Shown here: positions 55,701 to 64,000 of the stretch, piece by piece
Layout of the letters: each line of letters begins with the position of its first letter
Position numbering within the stretch: the first letter of the stretch is position 1
Origin: Gaetbulibacter saemankumensis DSM 17032
GTDB taxonomy: Bacteria; Bacteroidota; Bacteroidia; Flavobacteriales; Flavobacteriaceae
Direction of reading: 5' to 3'
NCBI RefSeq assembly: GCF_000425645.1
Contig: NZ_KE384430.1
Span: forward strand, 979,492-1,043,491
DNA length: 64,000 nt
Translations under genes and position numbers: made by a program
Notes under the pieces: generated by a model
What the model was told of the DNA's origin: nothing
The model's database searches: none
What the model saw: only the letters and a program-made list of their open reading frames with translations

Positions 55701-55985
55701 AAGGGTAACATCAATTGTGTTGGACGATCCAACAAGGACTTCTTTTGAGGAGTATCCAACAAAGCTAAAAACCAGAGTGGCTCCTTGATTAGCTTTAATG
55801 AAATATTTACCATCAAAATCGGTTGAGGTACCAGTATTCGTACCTTTTACTAAGACAGTTGCTCCTGGTAATGGTAGTCCGGAATCATCCGAAACCACAC
55901 CTGAAATTGTCTTTTCTTGTGCAAAAGTTATTTGCACAACAAACGCTAGAAATAGCGTTAGCATTCCACTGAACTTTGTTTTCAT
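52743..55985 (-). CDS. SusC/RagA TonB-linked outer-membrane transporter
   Basis: Starting at MKTKFSGMLTLFLAFVVQ the protein has 1080 residues; a longer form with nine more residues is not favoured. The order is signal peptide, carboxypeptidase-D-like domain (GVVSDDSGLPLPGATVLVKG), plug (LEEVVVTAFGNSDRN, TRIVLRGEGSLTGNNNALIV, ATSLYGSRGASGVVLITTKRG) and barrel ending in SLGINLQLSF. It is the transporter of the second cassette. The plug has a Ser, Gly and Asp-rich insertion (SGGSGTSSDSTDGYSD) before the DIESV segment. The divergent gene encodes a T9SS type B PKD protein. Confidence 0.95.
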   Translation of the reverse strand: MKTKFSGMLTLFLAFVVQITFAQEKTISGVVSDDSGLPLPGATVLVKGTNTGTSTDFDGKYFIKANQGATLVFSFVGYSSKEVLVGSSNTIDVTLAEDAATLEEVVVTAFGNSDRNAREVVYANQTVKSEDLLSTPNKNALEALRGKTAGVRLSTGSGSVGASTRIVLRGEGSLTGNNNALIVVDGIAIDNSATSGGSGTSSDSTDGYSDFGNRFNDLNPDDIESVTILKGPSATSLYGSRGASGVVLITTKRGKGKKMQINYNGSTSWENAIINLQRQSKYGQGYDKLHLDSGENWSWGPALDGVVRPWTSPIDSDGDGSLEALLRPYSAVKDQLKDFFNTGHTITNNFNISGANEGFSYYVSYGNTDQKGTLDNTYYKRNNITFNASAKLSDKLQSDFKVSYANVKQNTAQEGSRAFEGNNAYAMAVQTPINIPFNELRDYKSPFHDIDGYWGSYSSVNPYYILNEYGNEGNIDNFLGNASLTYNFLDNLSITGRFGGNVVNTQTDVWTPTFTPAEQLVWTDDLQLATRNTKHNSLGQYTNFNNKVENLDATVMANYNTAFNEDFKLTAAAGYNFFQRTTNSLTGSSVGGLVVPGVYNLSNSAQAPTSSMFRSRYRIYGVLGNATIGYKNAAFLELSARNDWSSTLPSENNSFLYGAVGASVILTDLLNIKNDVLDYAKVRGSYGTSGKDAGIYLLNSYFEGNPEIVNLGDYSLFFPKNGVPGFTIGNTIGNPSLKPELTTTYEVGTDLGLFGNRVNLAYTYYHSIHDDQIVTISLPRSTGYLQTVSNIGRMENKGHELTLTLKPLEGIVDGLDFELFGTYAKNDNKVINITDDIDELTVGGPFGFGGSVSVSVVAKEGLPFGTFKGLAPKTNDAGQTIVDPNTGFPLYSDEEAYLGSYQPDYLMSFGANARYKGFGFRILFDMKQGGQFASQTKFGSEFNGTAVNTTIHDREPFIYPNSVIDNGDGTFSENTVQITEQDYFTNYDAPDSSYLIDASYLKLREVELSYTLPKKFLENVFLTNAKLALYGQNLWFWLPEENKFADPEVNGPALTGNAQGIETTQTPSSRSLGINLQLSF

Positions 55986-56329
55986 TTTAAATTTATTTGA
56001 ATTAGTCGGCACTAAAATCTTAATAAAATCTTAAAAAAACAACCTTAATTAATTATAATAGATGAATGGTAAATGTGAAAATAGTTGTGAGTTGACTTAA
56101 GTTGTTTTTAACTATTTGTACTCTAGTTTTTTACTTAGGAATGGGTGTGGTTAGGTATAATTTAATATTTTTTCGAAGAAGTAGGTTGTTTTAACAAAAT
56201 TTGAGATAAAAAATAGGTTTTTATGCCTTTTGAGTGTATTTTGTTTAAATAAATGATTACGAGTTGATGTTATTTTTAAAGTTATGTCTTTAATAACTTT
56301 AGTATAAATTTTTAATAAATAGAAATTGT
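55986..56329. other. 344-bp divergent intergenic region, susC / PKD gene
   Basis: It holds the conserved susC leader (55993-56007 and about 56016-56031) near its left end. A near-consensus -7 box for the plus-strand PKD gene (TAACTTTA, 56294-56301) lies near the right end. The middle is AT-rich, with one 8-bp inverted pair (AAATAGTT and AACTATTT, within 56085-56120). I see no gene or RNA in it. Confidence 0.5.
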
Positions 56330-59080
56330 TTGAAAAAATATTTAATAATATTAAATGTTTTACTCATCTCCGGAGTTATTGCGGCGCAGAAGGAATCTGC
56401 CAATTGGTATTTTGGGAATTTTGCAGGTTTAAATTTTAACTCAGGAACACCTACACCTTTATTGGATGGACAGCTCGTAACGAAGGAGGGTAGTGCAACT
56501 ATTTCAGATGTTAATGGGAATTTATTGTTTTATACTGATGGTTTAAAAATTTGGGATAGAAGACATAAAATTATGCCTAATGGTTATGGTTTAAAAGGGC
56601 ATGTGTCTAGTACAGAATCTGCTCTTATTGTTCCTAAGCCTGGAGATAGATTGCGATATTATGTCTTTACGGTAGATAGGCCAAGTTATAATCCATTACC
56701 TGAAGATCCAATTGAAGGAATAAATTATTCTGAAATTGACATGTCGTTAAATAACGGCTATGGTGATGTTGTAAATGGGATAAAAAATGTGCACTTAATA
56801 ACTTATGATGTTAACAATTCGGAGGAAAGTGAATTTAAATCAAGTGAGAAAATAACGGCTGTTTCTCATAATAATGCTAGTTCCGTATGGGTTATTACTC
56901 AGTTTATGAATAAATTTTACGCATTTAAAGTAGATGTAAATGGGGTTAACCCAAATCCCGTAATTTCCAAAACACCTGAAGATGTAGGGGTTTTGTTAAA
57001 CGATCAGGATGTTAATATCAGCGCGATTGGTTATTTAAAGGTTTCTCCTAATGGTCATAAAATTGCGATAGCACATAGTTCTACTTCTTTAGGGAGTCCA
57101 AGAAGTGGAAGAAAACAATCTGGGAAAGTATTGTTGTACGATTTTGATAATACAACAGGTATTGTGTCTAATGAAAAACTAATATTAAATAACGATTACC
57201 CTTATGGGGTTGAGTTTTCTCCAAATTCTAAGTTATTATATGTAACCGTTAATGAATTTAATTCTGATGATATATTTCTAAAAAGTAAATTATATCAATA
57301 TGATTTATTGGCGTCTAATGTTGCCGACTCGAAAATGGTTATTAGCGATTCGAGAAATGTGGCTGGAGCACTACAATTGGCGATGGATGCAAAAATTTAT
57401 CGGGCCGGCTACGAGGTATTTAAAAAGGGGTATGATATTTCAGTTATAAATAAACCAAATAACAGAGGGAATCTTTGCGACTATAACCATAATTCCGTTA
57501 ACCTGGCAGGACCAGATGCTCAAATAGGATTTCCAGTATTTGTTCAATCCATATTTTTAGCTTCCTTCGATTATCGATATACTTGTTTAGGGGACGCAAC
57601 TCAATTTGTCATTACTTCCGAGGAACCTTATCAAGTGGTACATTGGGATTTTGGAGATGGAAGTTTTTCAAGTTTAGATGCACCCATGCATACTTATGCT
57701 CAACCAGGGAAATATAAGGTTACATTAACCTTAACCATTAATGGCATTGACTTGGAACCCTATGTAAAGGAAGTGGTTATTACAGAGCCTGTAGAGGTTA
57801 TGACGGATGTATTTGAATTTATTCAATGTGACTCGTTCGACGGTAATCCCAATGATGGAATCACGCAATTTAATCTGCAAGATGCCAATTCGCCGTTAGC
57901 CTTGTTTGTAGATGAACCTATACGGGTATATTATTATAAATCATTTTATGATGCGGTTAATGATGAAGCTAATATTGGTGCACTCCCTAATTTATATACA
58001 AATACCGTTATTAATGAAGTGCTTTATGCTAAAGTCTATAAGGCAAATACCGATTGTTTTAATGTAGCATCTTTAATATTAATGACAACACAACCTGTAA
58101 CCTTGAGTACATATCAATTAAATGCTTGTGTTTCGTTCGGAGTCGATATTGGGAATTTTGATTTAGATTTGAAAAGAAATGAGATTATTTCAGATTTAAA
58201 TCTGACGACCAATGTTGGTATTAGGTTTTTTGAAAATTTAGAAGATGCTAATTATGGTGTGAATGAATTGCCTGATGTGTATACGTCTAAAGAAAGGGTG
58301 ATTTATGTGCGTGCAGAAAGTGATAATGCATGTTATGGATTTGGGACTATGGAATTGTTTTTGAAACCTTTTCCAGATATAAAGGATCAAAATTTAAAGG
58401 TGTGTTCGCATGATTTTCCAATAGAATTAGAATCTGGAATTAGCATGGAAGATTCTGCGGAATTTGAGTATTTATGGAGTACCAATGATACGACAAACAA
58501 TATTCAGGTTAATCAACCTGGAGAATATACCGTTTCAATAAAAAGTTTAATGTATGGCTGTACAAATACCTACACGGTTTCTGTAAAGCAAAATATATAT
58601 CCTAAAATTAAGAACTTTATAATTGATGGTCATAGCGTAAGAGTTGATATGGAATCGACAGATGAAACTTATATGTATACTGTTGATTTTCCAGGAGGGG
58701 CTTATCAGCAAGGGAATGTATTTTTGAATTTATCTGAAGGACAGCATGTTCTATATATTAAAGATGTGAATAGTTGCGAGACTATATCTAAGAGTTTCTA
58801 CATTTTTGGTTTCCCCAAGTACTTTACGCCTAATAATGATGGCAAAAATGATTTATGGACAGTTTATGGGTTAAATACAAGTGATTATGCCGATTCAGAT
58901 CGATTAATTATTCAGATTTATAATAGGTATGGTAAGTTGTTAAAGACTTTTAATCCATTACAAAGTGCAGGTTTCGATGGTTATTATAGAGGAAGACGGT
59001 TGAGACCTGATGATTATTGGTATTTTTTAAAAATGCCTGATGGAGAAGTTTATAAAGGACATTTTACGCTAAAACTTTAA
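56330..59080 (+). CDS. T9SS type B sorting-domain protein with PKD domain
   Basis: This 916-residue exported protein starts at a TTG (56330); no in-frame ATG precedes the signal peptide (YLIILNVLLISGVIAAQ). Residues 20-400 form a propeller-like region (SANWYFGNFAGLNFNSG, GNLLFYTDG, AIGYLKVSPNGHKIAIAH). A PKD domain follows at about 420-490 (YTCLGDATQF, HWDFGDGS, HTYAQPGKYKV), then two beta units with paired Cys (FIQCDSF, NACVSFG). The type B sorting domain is at about 826-916 (FPKYFTPNNDGKNDLW, IYNRYGKLL). It is exported by T9SS and attached to the surface; the ligand is unknown. It shares TTAA with the convergent esterase stop. Confidence 0.85.
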   Translation: MKKYLIILNVLLISGVIAAQKESANWYFGNFAGLNFNSGTPTPLLDGQLVTKEGSATISDVNGNLLFYTDGLKIWDRRHKIMPNGYGLKGHVSSTESALIVPKPGDRLRYYVFTVDRPSYNPLPEDPIEGINYSEIDMSLNNGYGDVVNGIKNVHLITYDVNNSEESEFKSSEKITAVSHNNASSVWVITQFMNKFYAFKVDVNGVNPNPVISKTPEDVGVLLNDQDVNISAIGYLKVSPNGHKIAIAHSSTSLGSPRSGRKQSGKVLLYDFDNTTGIVSNEKLILNNDYPYGVEFSPNSKLLYVTVNEFNSDDIFLKSKLYQYDLLASNVADSKMVISDSRNVAGALQLAMDAKIYRAGYEVFKKGYDISVINKPNNRGNLCDYNHNSVNLAGPDAQIGFPVFVQSIFLASFDYRYTCLGDATQFVITSEEPYQVVHWDFGDGSFSSLDAPMHTYAQPGKYKVTLTLTINGIDLEPYVKEVVITEPVEVMTDVFEFIQCDSFDGNPNDGITQFNLQDANSPLALFVDEPIRVYYYKSFYDAVNDEANIGALPNLYTNTVINEVLYAKVYKANTDCFNVASLILMTTQPVTLSTYQLNACVSFGVDIGNFDLDLKRNEIISDLNLTTNVGIRFFENLEDANYGVNELPDVYTSKERVIYVRAESDNACYGFGTMELFLKPFPDIKDQNLKVCSHDFPIELESGISMEDSAEFEYLWSTNDTTNNIQVNQPGEYTVSIKSLMYGCTNTYTVSVKQNIYPKIKNFIIDGHSVRVDMESTDETYMYTVDFPGGAYQQGNVFLNLSEGQHVLYIKDVNSCETISKSFYIFGFPKYFTPNNDGKNDLWTVYGLNTSDYADSDRLIIQIYNRYGKLLKTFNPLQSAGFDGYYRGRRLRPDDYWYFLKMPDGEVYKGHFTLKL

Positions 59081-59901
59081 TATTGCCAAACATCATTAAT
59101 TAGCCAATCTATGCCATCTTTTAAGTAGGGTAGATAATCGCAAACCGAATAATGATCTAAGTTATTTGCCACAACAAAGGTTATGTTGCTTCCCGAATTA
59201 ATAGATGCGTTTACAAAATTCTGGGTGTTAGCTAAAGGGAATAATTGATCGTTTTCACCATGTACAACATATAAAGGGATTTTTATTTTATCAATCGTTC
59301 CATCGCTATTAGCTGTATTATAGGAAGTGGCCATGGGTATGGCGGCAGAAAATAAATTAGAATGAAACTGTGCATAAAACCAACTCCCGTTACCTCCGTC
59401 ACTATACCCTGTGATAGCTACCTTTGAAGTGTCTATAGGTAAATTAGAAGTAGCTAAATCATATAATGCCAGAATTTGAATTTGGTTTGGTTGGTCGAAC
59501 CATAGGGAGCCATTACTATTGGGGCTTATAATAAAAGCGTCTAAAGTATTGTTTGTTGCGGGTTCAATTAAGCAGGCGGTGCTTTTATGCGCTTCGGGTG
59601 CTATATTTCTTGCGCCACCATGTAAATTAAATATAAGTGGTTTTTTGTTGGTTATGGAAGCGTTTTCAGGAGCGATGATACGAAAATTCCAGAAAACCCC
59701 TTTCGTAGTGGTTTCTATGGTGAAATCATTGGTTCCAGGAGTGATTTCTAAGTTTTTAAAATCGTTTCTAACATGGTCTGCGGTCCTAGGTTTCGGAGGT
59801 TCTGTTGATATATTAGTATCATCGAAAATATCTCTATTACAACTGAAACTAATTATACTAAATATACTAAAAACGCAAATTAATAAAAACGAATTTTTCA
59901 T
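59077..59901 (-). CDS. Lipoprotein alpha/beta-hydrolase (PHB depolymerase/esterase-like)
   Basis: This 274-residue lipoprotein has lipobox ISFSC (Cys21) followed by NRDIFDD. The hydrolase core has NLHGGARN near 92-99 for the oxyanion hole, nucleophile S167 in GYSDGGNGSW, D218 in HGENDQLFP and H250 in NNLDHYSV. This order matches LpqC/PHB depolymerase and feruloyl esterase-like proteins. It probably removes ester groups from the substrate imported by the third SusCD pair, which would point to an esterified glycan or polymer, although that is an inference. A hairpin terminator separates it from susD, so it may be transcribed apart. Confidence 0.75.
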   Translation of the reverse strand: MKNSFLLICVFSIFSIISFSCNRDIFDDTNISTEPPKPRTADHVRNDFKNLEITPGTNDFTIETTTKGVFWNFRIIAPENASITNKKPLIFNLHGGARNIAPEAHKSTACLIEPATNNTLDAFIISPNSNGSLWFDQPNQIQILALYDLATSNLPIDTSKVAITGYSDGGNGSWFYAQFHSNLFSAAIPMATSYNTANSDGTIDKIKIPLYVVHGENDQLFPLANTQNFVNASINSGSNITFVVANNLDHYSVCDYLPYLKDGIDWLINDVWQY

Positions 59902-59951
59902 GTTGAAATATTATTATCCTAAGTTACTAAAAAATGGCTAAGAATTATAAA

Positions 59952-59979
59952 AAAAGCTGCTCAGACTAGAGCAGCTTTT
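59952..59979. terminator. Terminator between susD (third cassette) and the esterase gene
   Basis: AAAAGCTGCTC and GAGCAGCTTTT form a perfect 11-bp stem with a 6-nt loop and T/A ends on both strands. It lies 25 nt after the susD stop on the minus strand. Confidence 0.85.
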
Positions 59980-60004
59980 ATGTTATAAAACTATAATAGT
60001 AAGT

Positions 60005-61450
60005 TTAGAACTTATCATAGAATAATTGAGTTTCAGCCTCGTCACCGCCAATAGCCGTTGAAGCTGCTTGATAATTTGCACCGTTAATAGTTTGTTCTAC
60101 TATCGGATAGGTATATCTGTTGGGGAATCCTGAAACTGCTTCTGTTGGTTCTGCCATTTCCGGATAGTCCATAATTCTTATAGAAACCCAGGCCTCTACA
60201 CCGCGATTAAATAATGAAATCCAACGTTGCGTGCCAATAACCTCTTTCCAAGGCGTAGTAGCAGTGCTAGCAGCTTTAGCTAATAGGTAGTCAACTTCAG
60301 GTTGAGCCAGATAAGTAGCAGCGTCTGCCGCGGTACCATGCCATTCTAATATGGAAGCAGTAACACCATTATTATAATGGTTTAAAGCTGTATCACCTGT
60401 AGTGTACCCACGTTCAGCAGCTTCTGCTAAAAGGAACTCTACCTCGGAGTAAGACATGATTACTCCGTATGCTGTAGCTTCAACCACTTGAGCAGACATT
60501 GAAGAATGACTGGCATAAGCGGAAGGCGTACCTATTTCACCTCCTACATAATTACCATCAACAGTGTTAAACCATAAAGGTCTTCTCGGGTCGTCTAAGT
60601 CGTTCAAGATGTCGATTAGAGTTTTACCTCCAACGAAGTCATTACGTCCACTAAGTACTACTTCTTTGTGTACAGGATGTGTGTTGGGAGCTGCTGATAA
60701 GTATTTCATATTGGCATTCTCATCACTACTAGTAATGATGCCTCCTGCTATAGCAGCTTCTACGGTTGTTTTTGCGTAGGCATTATCGGCATCTGCTAAT
60801 AATAGTCCCATTCTTAACATGAGTGAGTAACCAAATTTCTTCCAACTGGCTACATCACCATCATAAATATTATCTCCAGTAATAAAGCTTCCTTTGCTTG
60901 TGTCTAATCCATTCAGAGCAGTCCCTAGTCTTGAAATCAGGTCCTTGTAAACAGTCATGGCATCATCGTATTTTGGAGTTAAAATATCGATGTTTAGTGC
61001 CTCAGTATATGGTACGTCTCCAAAAGTTTCTACTAAATGAGCAAAGGCATATACAGTCATGATTTCTGTTATCATAAGCTTATTGGTAGTATTTTCATCT
61101 TCGGGGCTAACATAAGTGGTTTCAGAAATTACTTTAGCTGCTTCATCGAAATCTTTTAAAACGTCTTTATACATAGCACTCCAAAGATTCTCAGGTACTG
61201 TTCTAGTTACCTGGTCGTAGTTACTCTCGTCTGTATAGGTGGTTTCTTGAAGAAACTGCGACCATAATTTACAGTTATTTTCATTAACTTCTAAGGTAGC
61301 TATTTGATCTACTAATGCTTTTTGAGCACCTGTAAATAAAGACTCTCCAGAAACAGAATCTGGATCCTTAGTGTTTTTATTCAAGTCTTCTAAATTGCTT
61401 GAGCACGATGCGAACATAATCGCAGTCGCTATTAATATTATTTTTTTCAT
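60005..61450 (-). CDS. SusD-like outer-membrane lipoprotein
   Basis: This 481-residue lipoprotein (lipobox FASC at about residue 16, then SSNLEDLN) is of the SusD-like_2 group. NNCKLWSQFLQETTYTDESNY is the typical aromatic segment, followed by FAHLVETFGDVPYTEAL, SWKKFGYSLMLRMGLLLADA, SYSEVEFLLAEAAERGY and GTQRWISLFNRGVEAWVSIR. It is the lid of the third transporter and lies 9 nt after its susC. The downstream esterase is behind a terminator. Confidence 0.9.
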   Translation of the reverse strand: MKKIILIATAIMFASCSSNLEDLNKNTKDPDSVSGESLFTGAQKALVDQIATLEVNENNCKLWSQFLQETTYTDESNYDQVTRTVPENLWSAMYKDVLKDFDEAAKVISETTYVSPEDENTTNKLMITEIMTVYAFAHLVETFGDVPYTEALNIDILTPKYDDAMTVYKDLISRLGTALNGLDTSKGSFITGDNIYDGDVASWKKFGYSLMLRMGLLLADADNAYAKTTVEAAIAGGIITSSDENANMKYLSAAPNTHPVHKEVVLSGRNDFVGGKTLIDILNDLDDPRRPLWFNTVDGNYVGGEIGTPSAYASHSSMSAQVVEATAYGVIMSYSEVEFLLAEAAERGYTTGDTALNHYNNGVTASILEWHGTAADAATYLAQPEVDYLLAKAASTATTPWKEVIGTQRWISLFNRGVEAWVSIRIMDYPEMAEPTEAVSGFPNRYTYPIVEQTINGANYQAASTAIGGDEAETQLFYDKF

Positions 61451-61459
61451 AGTAAATTT

Positions 61460-64000
61460 TTAAAATTGTAATTTAACATTAAAACCAAAGTCTCTGGTAG
61501 ATGGTAAAGAACCTGTAGAGTAACCTTGTAAGTTACCGGCACCAAGACCCGATTCAGGATCGGCGTGTGGTAAATCTTTGTCAATAATCCAAATGTTGGA
61601 ACCTACAAAACCAACGCTTGCGGCAGTAAGGAATGTGTCTTTTAACATGCTGTCTGGGAATGCATAAGAAAGAGTTAATTCTCTTAATTTAACAAAACCG
61701 GCATCATAAGAGAATGCTTTGTCTGGTAAACCTCTTCTGTAACCAAACGCACCATATCTGTTAGCATTAATTCTGGTCTGGTTAACAGAGCCATCTGGAT
61801 TAACTCCTTGGTTTATGAAACCACCACTGTCTGATCCATAATTCCCAGGAGTTCCAGTAATAGGGTTTCTAACAGGGTTTCCTAAGTCATTAGTAAACGC
61901 TGTTTCTTCATATAAACCTGTAGCTAAACCGTAGTATTGGTCAAGTGACCAAATGTTACCTCCACTTTGAATGTCAATTAAAAATCCTAAAGTAAAGTTT
62001 TTATAAGTAAAGCGGTTACTGATACCCATTAACCATTCCGGGTTCGAGTCACCAATTACATTGTCAGATGTAGAAGTCTTTAAGTACTCTCCAGAATCTG
62101 GGTCGATTAAACGAGTTTCAGGAGAAGGGTTATCTGGATCCAGATACGTGTAGTCTGTACCATAAATTACACCATAAGGCTTTCCTACTTCGGCATTTAT
62201 GGTAACACCACCTTGGAAACTACCTAATTGTAATGTTTTAAGTCCTTCTGGTAAGGCTAATACTTTGTTTCGGTTTCTTGTCCAGTTAACATTAATGTTC
62301 CAAGTGAAATCTTCAGTCATTACAGGTTTACCGTTAAGTGATAGTTCAACCCCTTTATTTTCGATTTCACCGGCATTTATTGTTTTATATAAATAACCAG
62401 AAGCTTCAGAAACGCGCACACCTACAATTTGGTCAACAGATTTCGAGTTGTAATAAGTAAGATCAAATCCTACTCGATTTTTCAAGAAATTCATTTCTAA
62501 ACCAAACTCGTAACTTTTAGTTCTTTCCGGTTTTAAATCCGGATTGTTTTTAGTGTCTCCAACAGAAGTGCTTGCTGAGTTGAAAGGTGTATTAACATCA
62601 TAAAAATCCTGAAGTCTGTTACGGCCTCTTGCTCCATTACCTACTTCGGCGTAGTTTGCACTAAATTTACCAAAGGATAACCAGTCAGCATCAACTAATT
62701 TACTGAAGATAAAACTTCCTGAAACACCAGGATAGTAAAAAACACTATTATCTTCAGGTAGGGTAGACACATGATCTCTACGAACAGTAGCATCTAAGAA
62801 GTAAGTGTCCATAAAACCAAACGAAACACTGGCATATGTACCATCAACACCGTTTTTCCAAACTGTTTCCACAGGAAGTGCTAAAGGGTCTCTACTGTTT
62901 TTTAATGTGTATAAGCCAGGTACACTAATTCCACCTTGTGTAGATGATGTTAGTCTGCTAAATTCTGTACGGTTAATATTAACACCAAGAATACCTTTAA
63001 TGTTAAAATCGTCTGTAATGTCTTTATCTACGTTAATAAATAAATCGTAGTTTGTTTCTGCAGCAAAGATGTCTCTTCTAAGATATCCAGAGTCTACAGT
63101 ATTTCTGTTGATACTACCATCTAAACCAGTACCGATACCAAAATCTGAAGGCACACTACCTACTTGACGTCTTTCTTCTTGAAGTTCGTTATAAGTATCG
63201 GTAGCTACTCGACCTGTTACGGTAAGCCAATCTAATAGATCGTAGGTTAAAGATACATTACCAATAAATCTATTTCTTTCATCTGTTTGGTAATTCTCGT
63301 AGCGGGTCCAATATGGGTTGTCCCAGTAAATTGGAGTTAAGTCATCTACGTATGTAGGGTTCCAGGTAACATTTCTTCTGGTCGCAAAGTAAATGTCTTT
63401 TTGTTGTTGCACATTTACGTTCGTTTGCCACCATTGTCTGAAATTACTCATAATGTTATCTCCATAACCAGTTGAGTTTCTACCTCTACCATTAGTTTTT
63501 ATGTAATTAGCAAACCCTGTAGCATGTAACTTGTCGTTAAACGCGTAGCTTCCACTCATAGAGAAGTTGTTTTTTACAATAGAGCTATTAGGAAGTAAAC
63601 CTGTTTGATCGAAGTTTGTATAATTTAATCTAAAAGTTCCATCGTCGCTACCTTTATCTAAAGATACCGAGTTGGTTAAAGTTACTGGAGTTTCAAAGAA
63701 TGAAATAGGGCCATTGTCTCCAGATGCTACCCAAGGTGTTTGTTTTAAATAATTGGGGTTTGCAGGATCAAAAGCGTCCCATTGGTATACCAATAAATTT
63801 GGATCGAATGCCGGACCGTAAGAGGCGTCTTCACCCAGACCTGCTACTAAATCTCCTGTACCGTCTCCGTTTATATCTTCAACATACCATTGGTTCCCTG
63901 GACCGTCGTAGTATGGTCCGTAACCAGCACCGTATTTTTGCTGGTATTTAGGAAATGTCGATTTGTCTACAGAACCAAAAGTTACTCCAGAACTTATAGA
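61460..64000 (-). CDS. SusC/RagA TonB-linked transporter, N-terminus outside the window
   Basis: The frame is open from the right edge of the window to the stop at 61460 and gives 846 residues of beta barrel; the signal, carboxypeptidase-like and plug domains are upstream. The part beyond 63793 is also coding (TFGSVDKSTFPKYQQKYG, YYDGPGNQWYVEDINGDG, GEDASYGPAFDPNL), so the internal TTG there is not the start. The first part is the plug-barrel junction (FFETPVTLTNSVSLDKGSDD), and the end is FGFNVKLQF. It belongs to the third Sus cassette. Confidence 0.9.
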   Translation of the reverse strand, partial: SISSGVTFGSVDKSTFPKYQQKYGAGYGPYYDGPGNQWYVEDINGDGTGDLVAGLGEDASYGPAFDPNLLVYQWDAFDPANPNYLKQTPWVASGDNGPISFFETPVTLTNSVSLDKGSDDGTFRLNYTNFDQTGLLPNSSIVKNNFSMSGSYAFNDKLHATGFANYIKTNGRGRNSTGYGDNIMSNFRQWWQTNVNVQQQKDIYFATRRNVTWNPTYVDDLTPIYWDNPYWTRYENYQTDERNRFIGNVSLTYDLLDWLTVTGRVATDTYNELQEERRQVGSVPSDFGIGTGLDGSINRNTVDSGYLRRDIFAAETNYDLFINVDKDITDDFNIKGILGVNINRTEFSRLTSSTQGGISVPGLYTLKNSRDPLALPVETVWKNGVDGTYASVSFGFMDTYFLDATVRRDHVSTLPEDNSVFYYPGVSGSFIFSKLVDADWLSFGKFSANYAEVGNGARGRNRLQDFYDVNTPFNSASTSVGDTKNNPDLKPERTKSYEFGLEMNFLKNRVGFDLTYYNSKSVDQIVGVRVSEASGYLYKTINAGEIENKGVELSLNGKPVMTEDFTWNINVNWTRNRNKVLALPEGLKTLQLGSFQGGVTINAEVGKPYGVIYGTDYTYLDPDNPSPETRLIDPDSGEYLKTSTSDNVIGDSNPEWLMGISNRFTYKNFTLGFLIDIQSGGNIWSLDQYYGLATGLYEETAFTNDLGNPVRNPITGTPGNYGSDSGGFINQGVNPDGSVNQTRINANRYGAFGYRRGLPDKAFSYDAGFVKLRELTLSYAFPDSMLKDTFLTAASVGFVGSNIWIIDKDLPHADPESGLGAGNLQGYSTGSLPSTRDFGFNVKLQF

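Noticed and set aside
46434-56012. Recent insertion sequence as the cause of the duplicated susC genes
   Set aside because: No transposase, terminal inverted repeats or target-site duplication is visible at the borders.
59519-59941. 140-residue plus-strand frame over the esterase gene
   Set aside because: It is a mirror frame of a gene with lipobox and catalytic triad, and has no family features.
63791-63793. Start of the third susC at a TTG
   Set aside because: The same frame continues to the window edge with barrel-like sequence, so the gene is merely cut by the window.

Overview
The window is about 64 kb of low-GC, gene-dense chromosome from a member of the Bacteroidota, almost certainly a Flavobacteriaceae. 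The support is direct: three SusC/SusD pairs, three proteins with type IX secretion (T9SS) sorting domains, Bacteroidetes-type lipoproteins with acidic residues just after the lipobox cysteine, an Obg without the C-terminal extension, an MlaE/MlaF pair, and repeated TAnnTTTG -7 promoter boxes in place of E. coli-type -35/-10 elements. No genus is claimed. I see no rRNA, tRNA, CRISPR array, transposase or phage gene.

Layout. 0-4.2 kb: end of an SDR gene, a HAD phosphatase, a SprT-like metalloprotein, a GDP-mannose pyrophosphorylase and a DUF389 membrane protein, all on +. 4.2-5.7 kb: mlaE-mlaF on -, coupled by TAATG. 5.7-10.4 kb: a PafA-like phosphatase, a secreted nuclease and a T9SS type A protein built of tandem repeats. 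10.5-15.9 kb: glycosyltransferase, methyltransferase, ketoacyl synthase III and gcvP on -. 16-19.8 kb: a UbiA-like membrane protein, then an ECF sigma factor with a small ZAS-type zinc protein, and an M3 peptidase. 19.9-23.9 kb: purKE, divergent from an in-frame HPRT-adenylate kinase fusion followed by obg. 24-42 kb: mostly housekeeping and envelope genes (lipoprotein, SDR, a 2010-residue alpha-2-macroglobulin, TPR protein, mpl-type ligase, dienelactone hydrolase, PaiB-like, radC, deacetylase-like, YjjG-like, rarA, rhomboid, rlmB).

42-64 kb is the accessory, nutrient-acquisition part: three susC-susD cassettes in a row on -. The first ends in a T9SS-exported subtilisin and a lipoprotein, suggesting peptide or protein use. 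The second ends in two small lipoproteins and has a divergent T9SS type B PKD protein gene upstream. The third carries a lipoprotein esterase, and its susC runs off the window. A decayed fragment of a second PKD gene lies in the matching position upstream of the first susC, which suggests that the cassette and its divergent PKD gene were duplicated together.

Most notable observations: a perfect 19-bp inverted repeat that buries the ECF sigma start codon and overlaps a perfect -7 box; the HPRT-Adk fusion; the PKD pseudogene; conserved leaders of the two complete susC genes; nearly identical 111-codon repeats in the T9SS type A gene; and three convergent gene pairs whose stop codons share one TTAA. 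I did not find a clear-cut wholly new system; the sigma/ZAS hairpin arrangement is the best candidate for new regulation.
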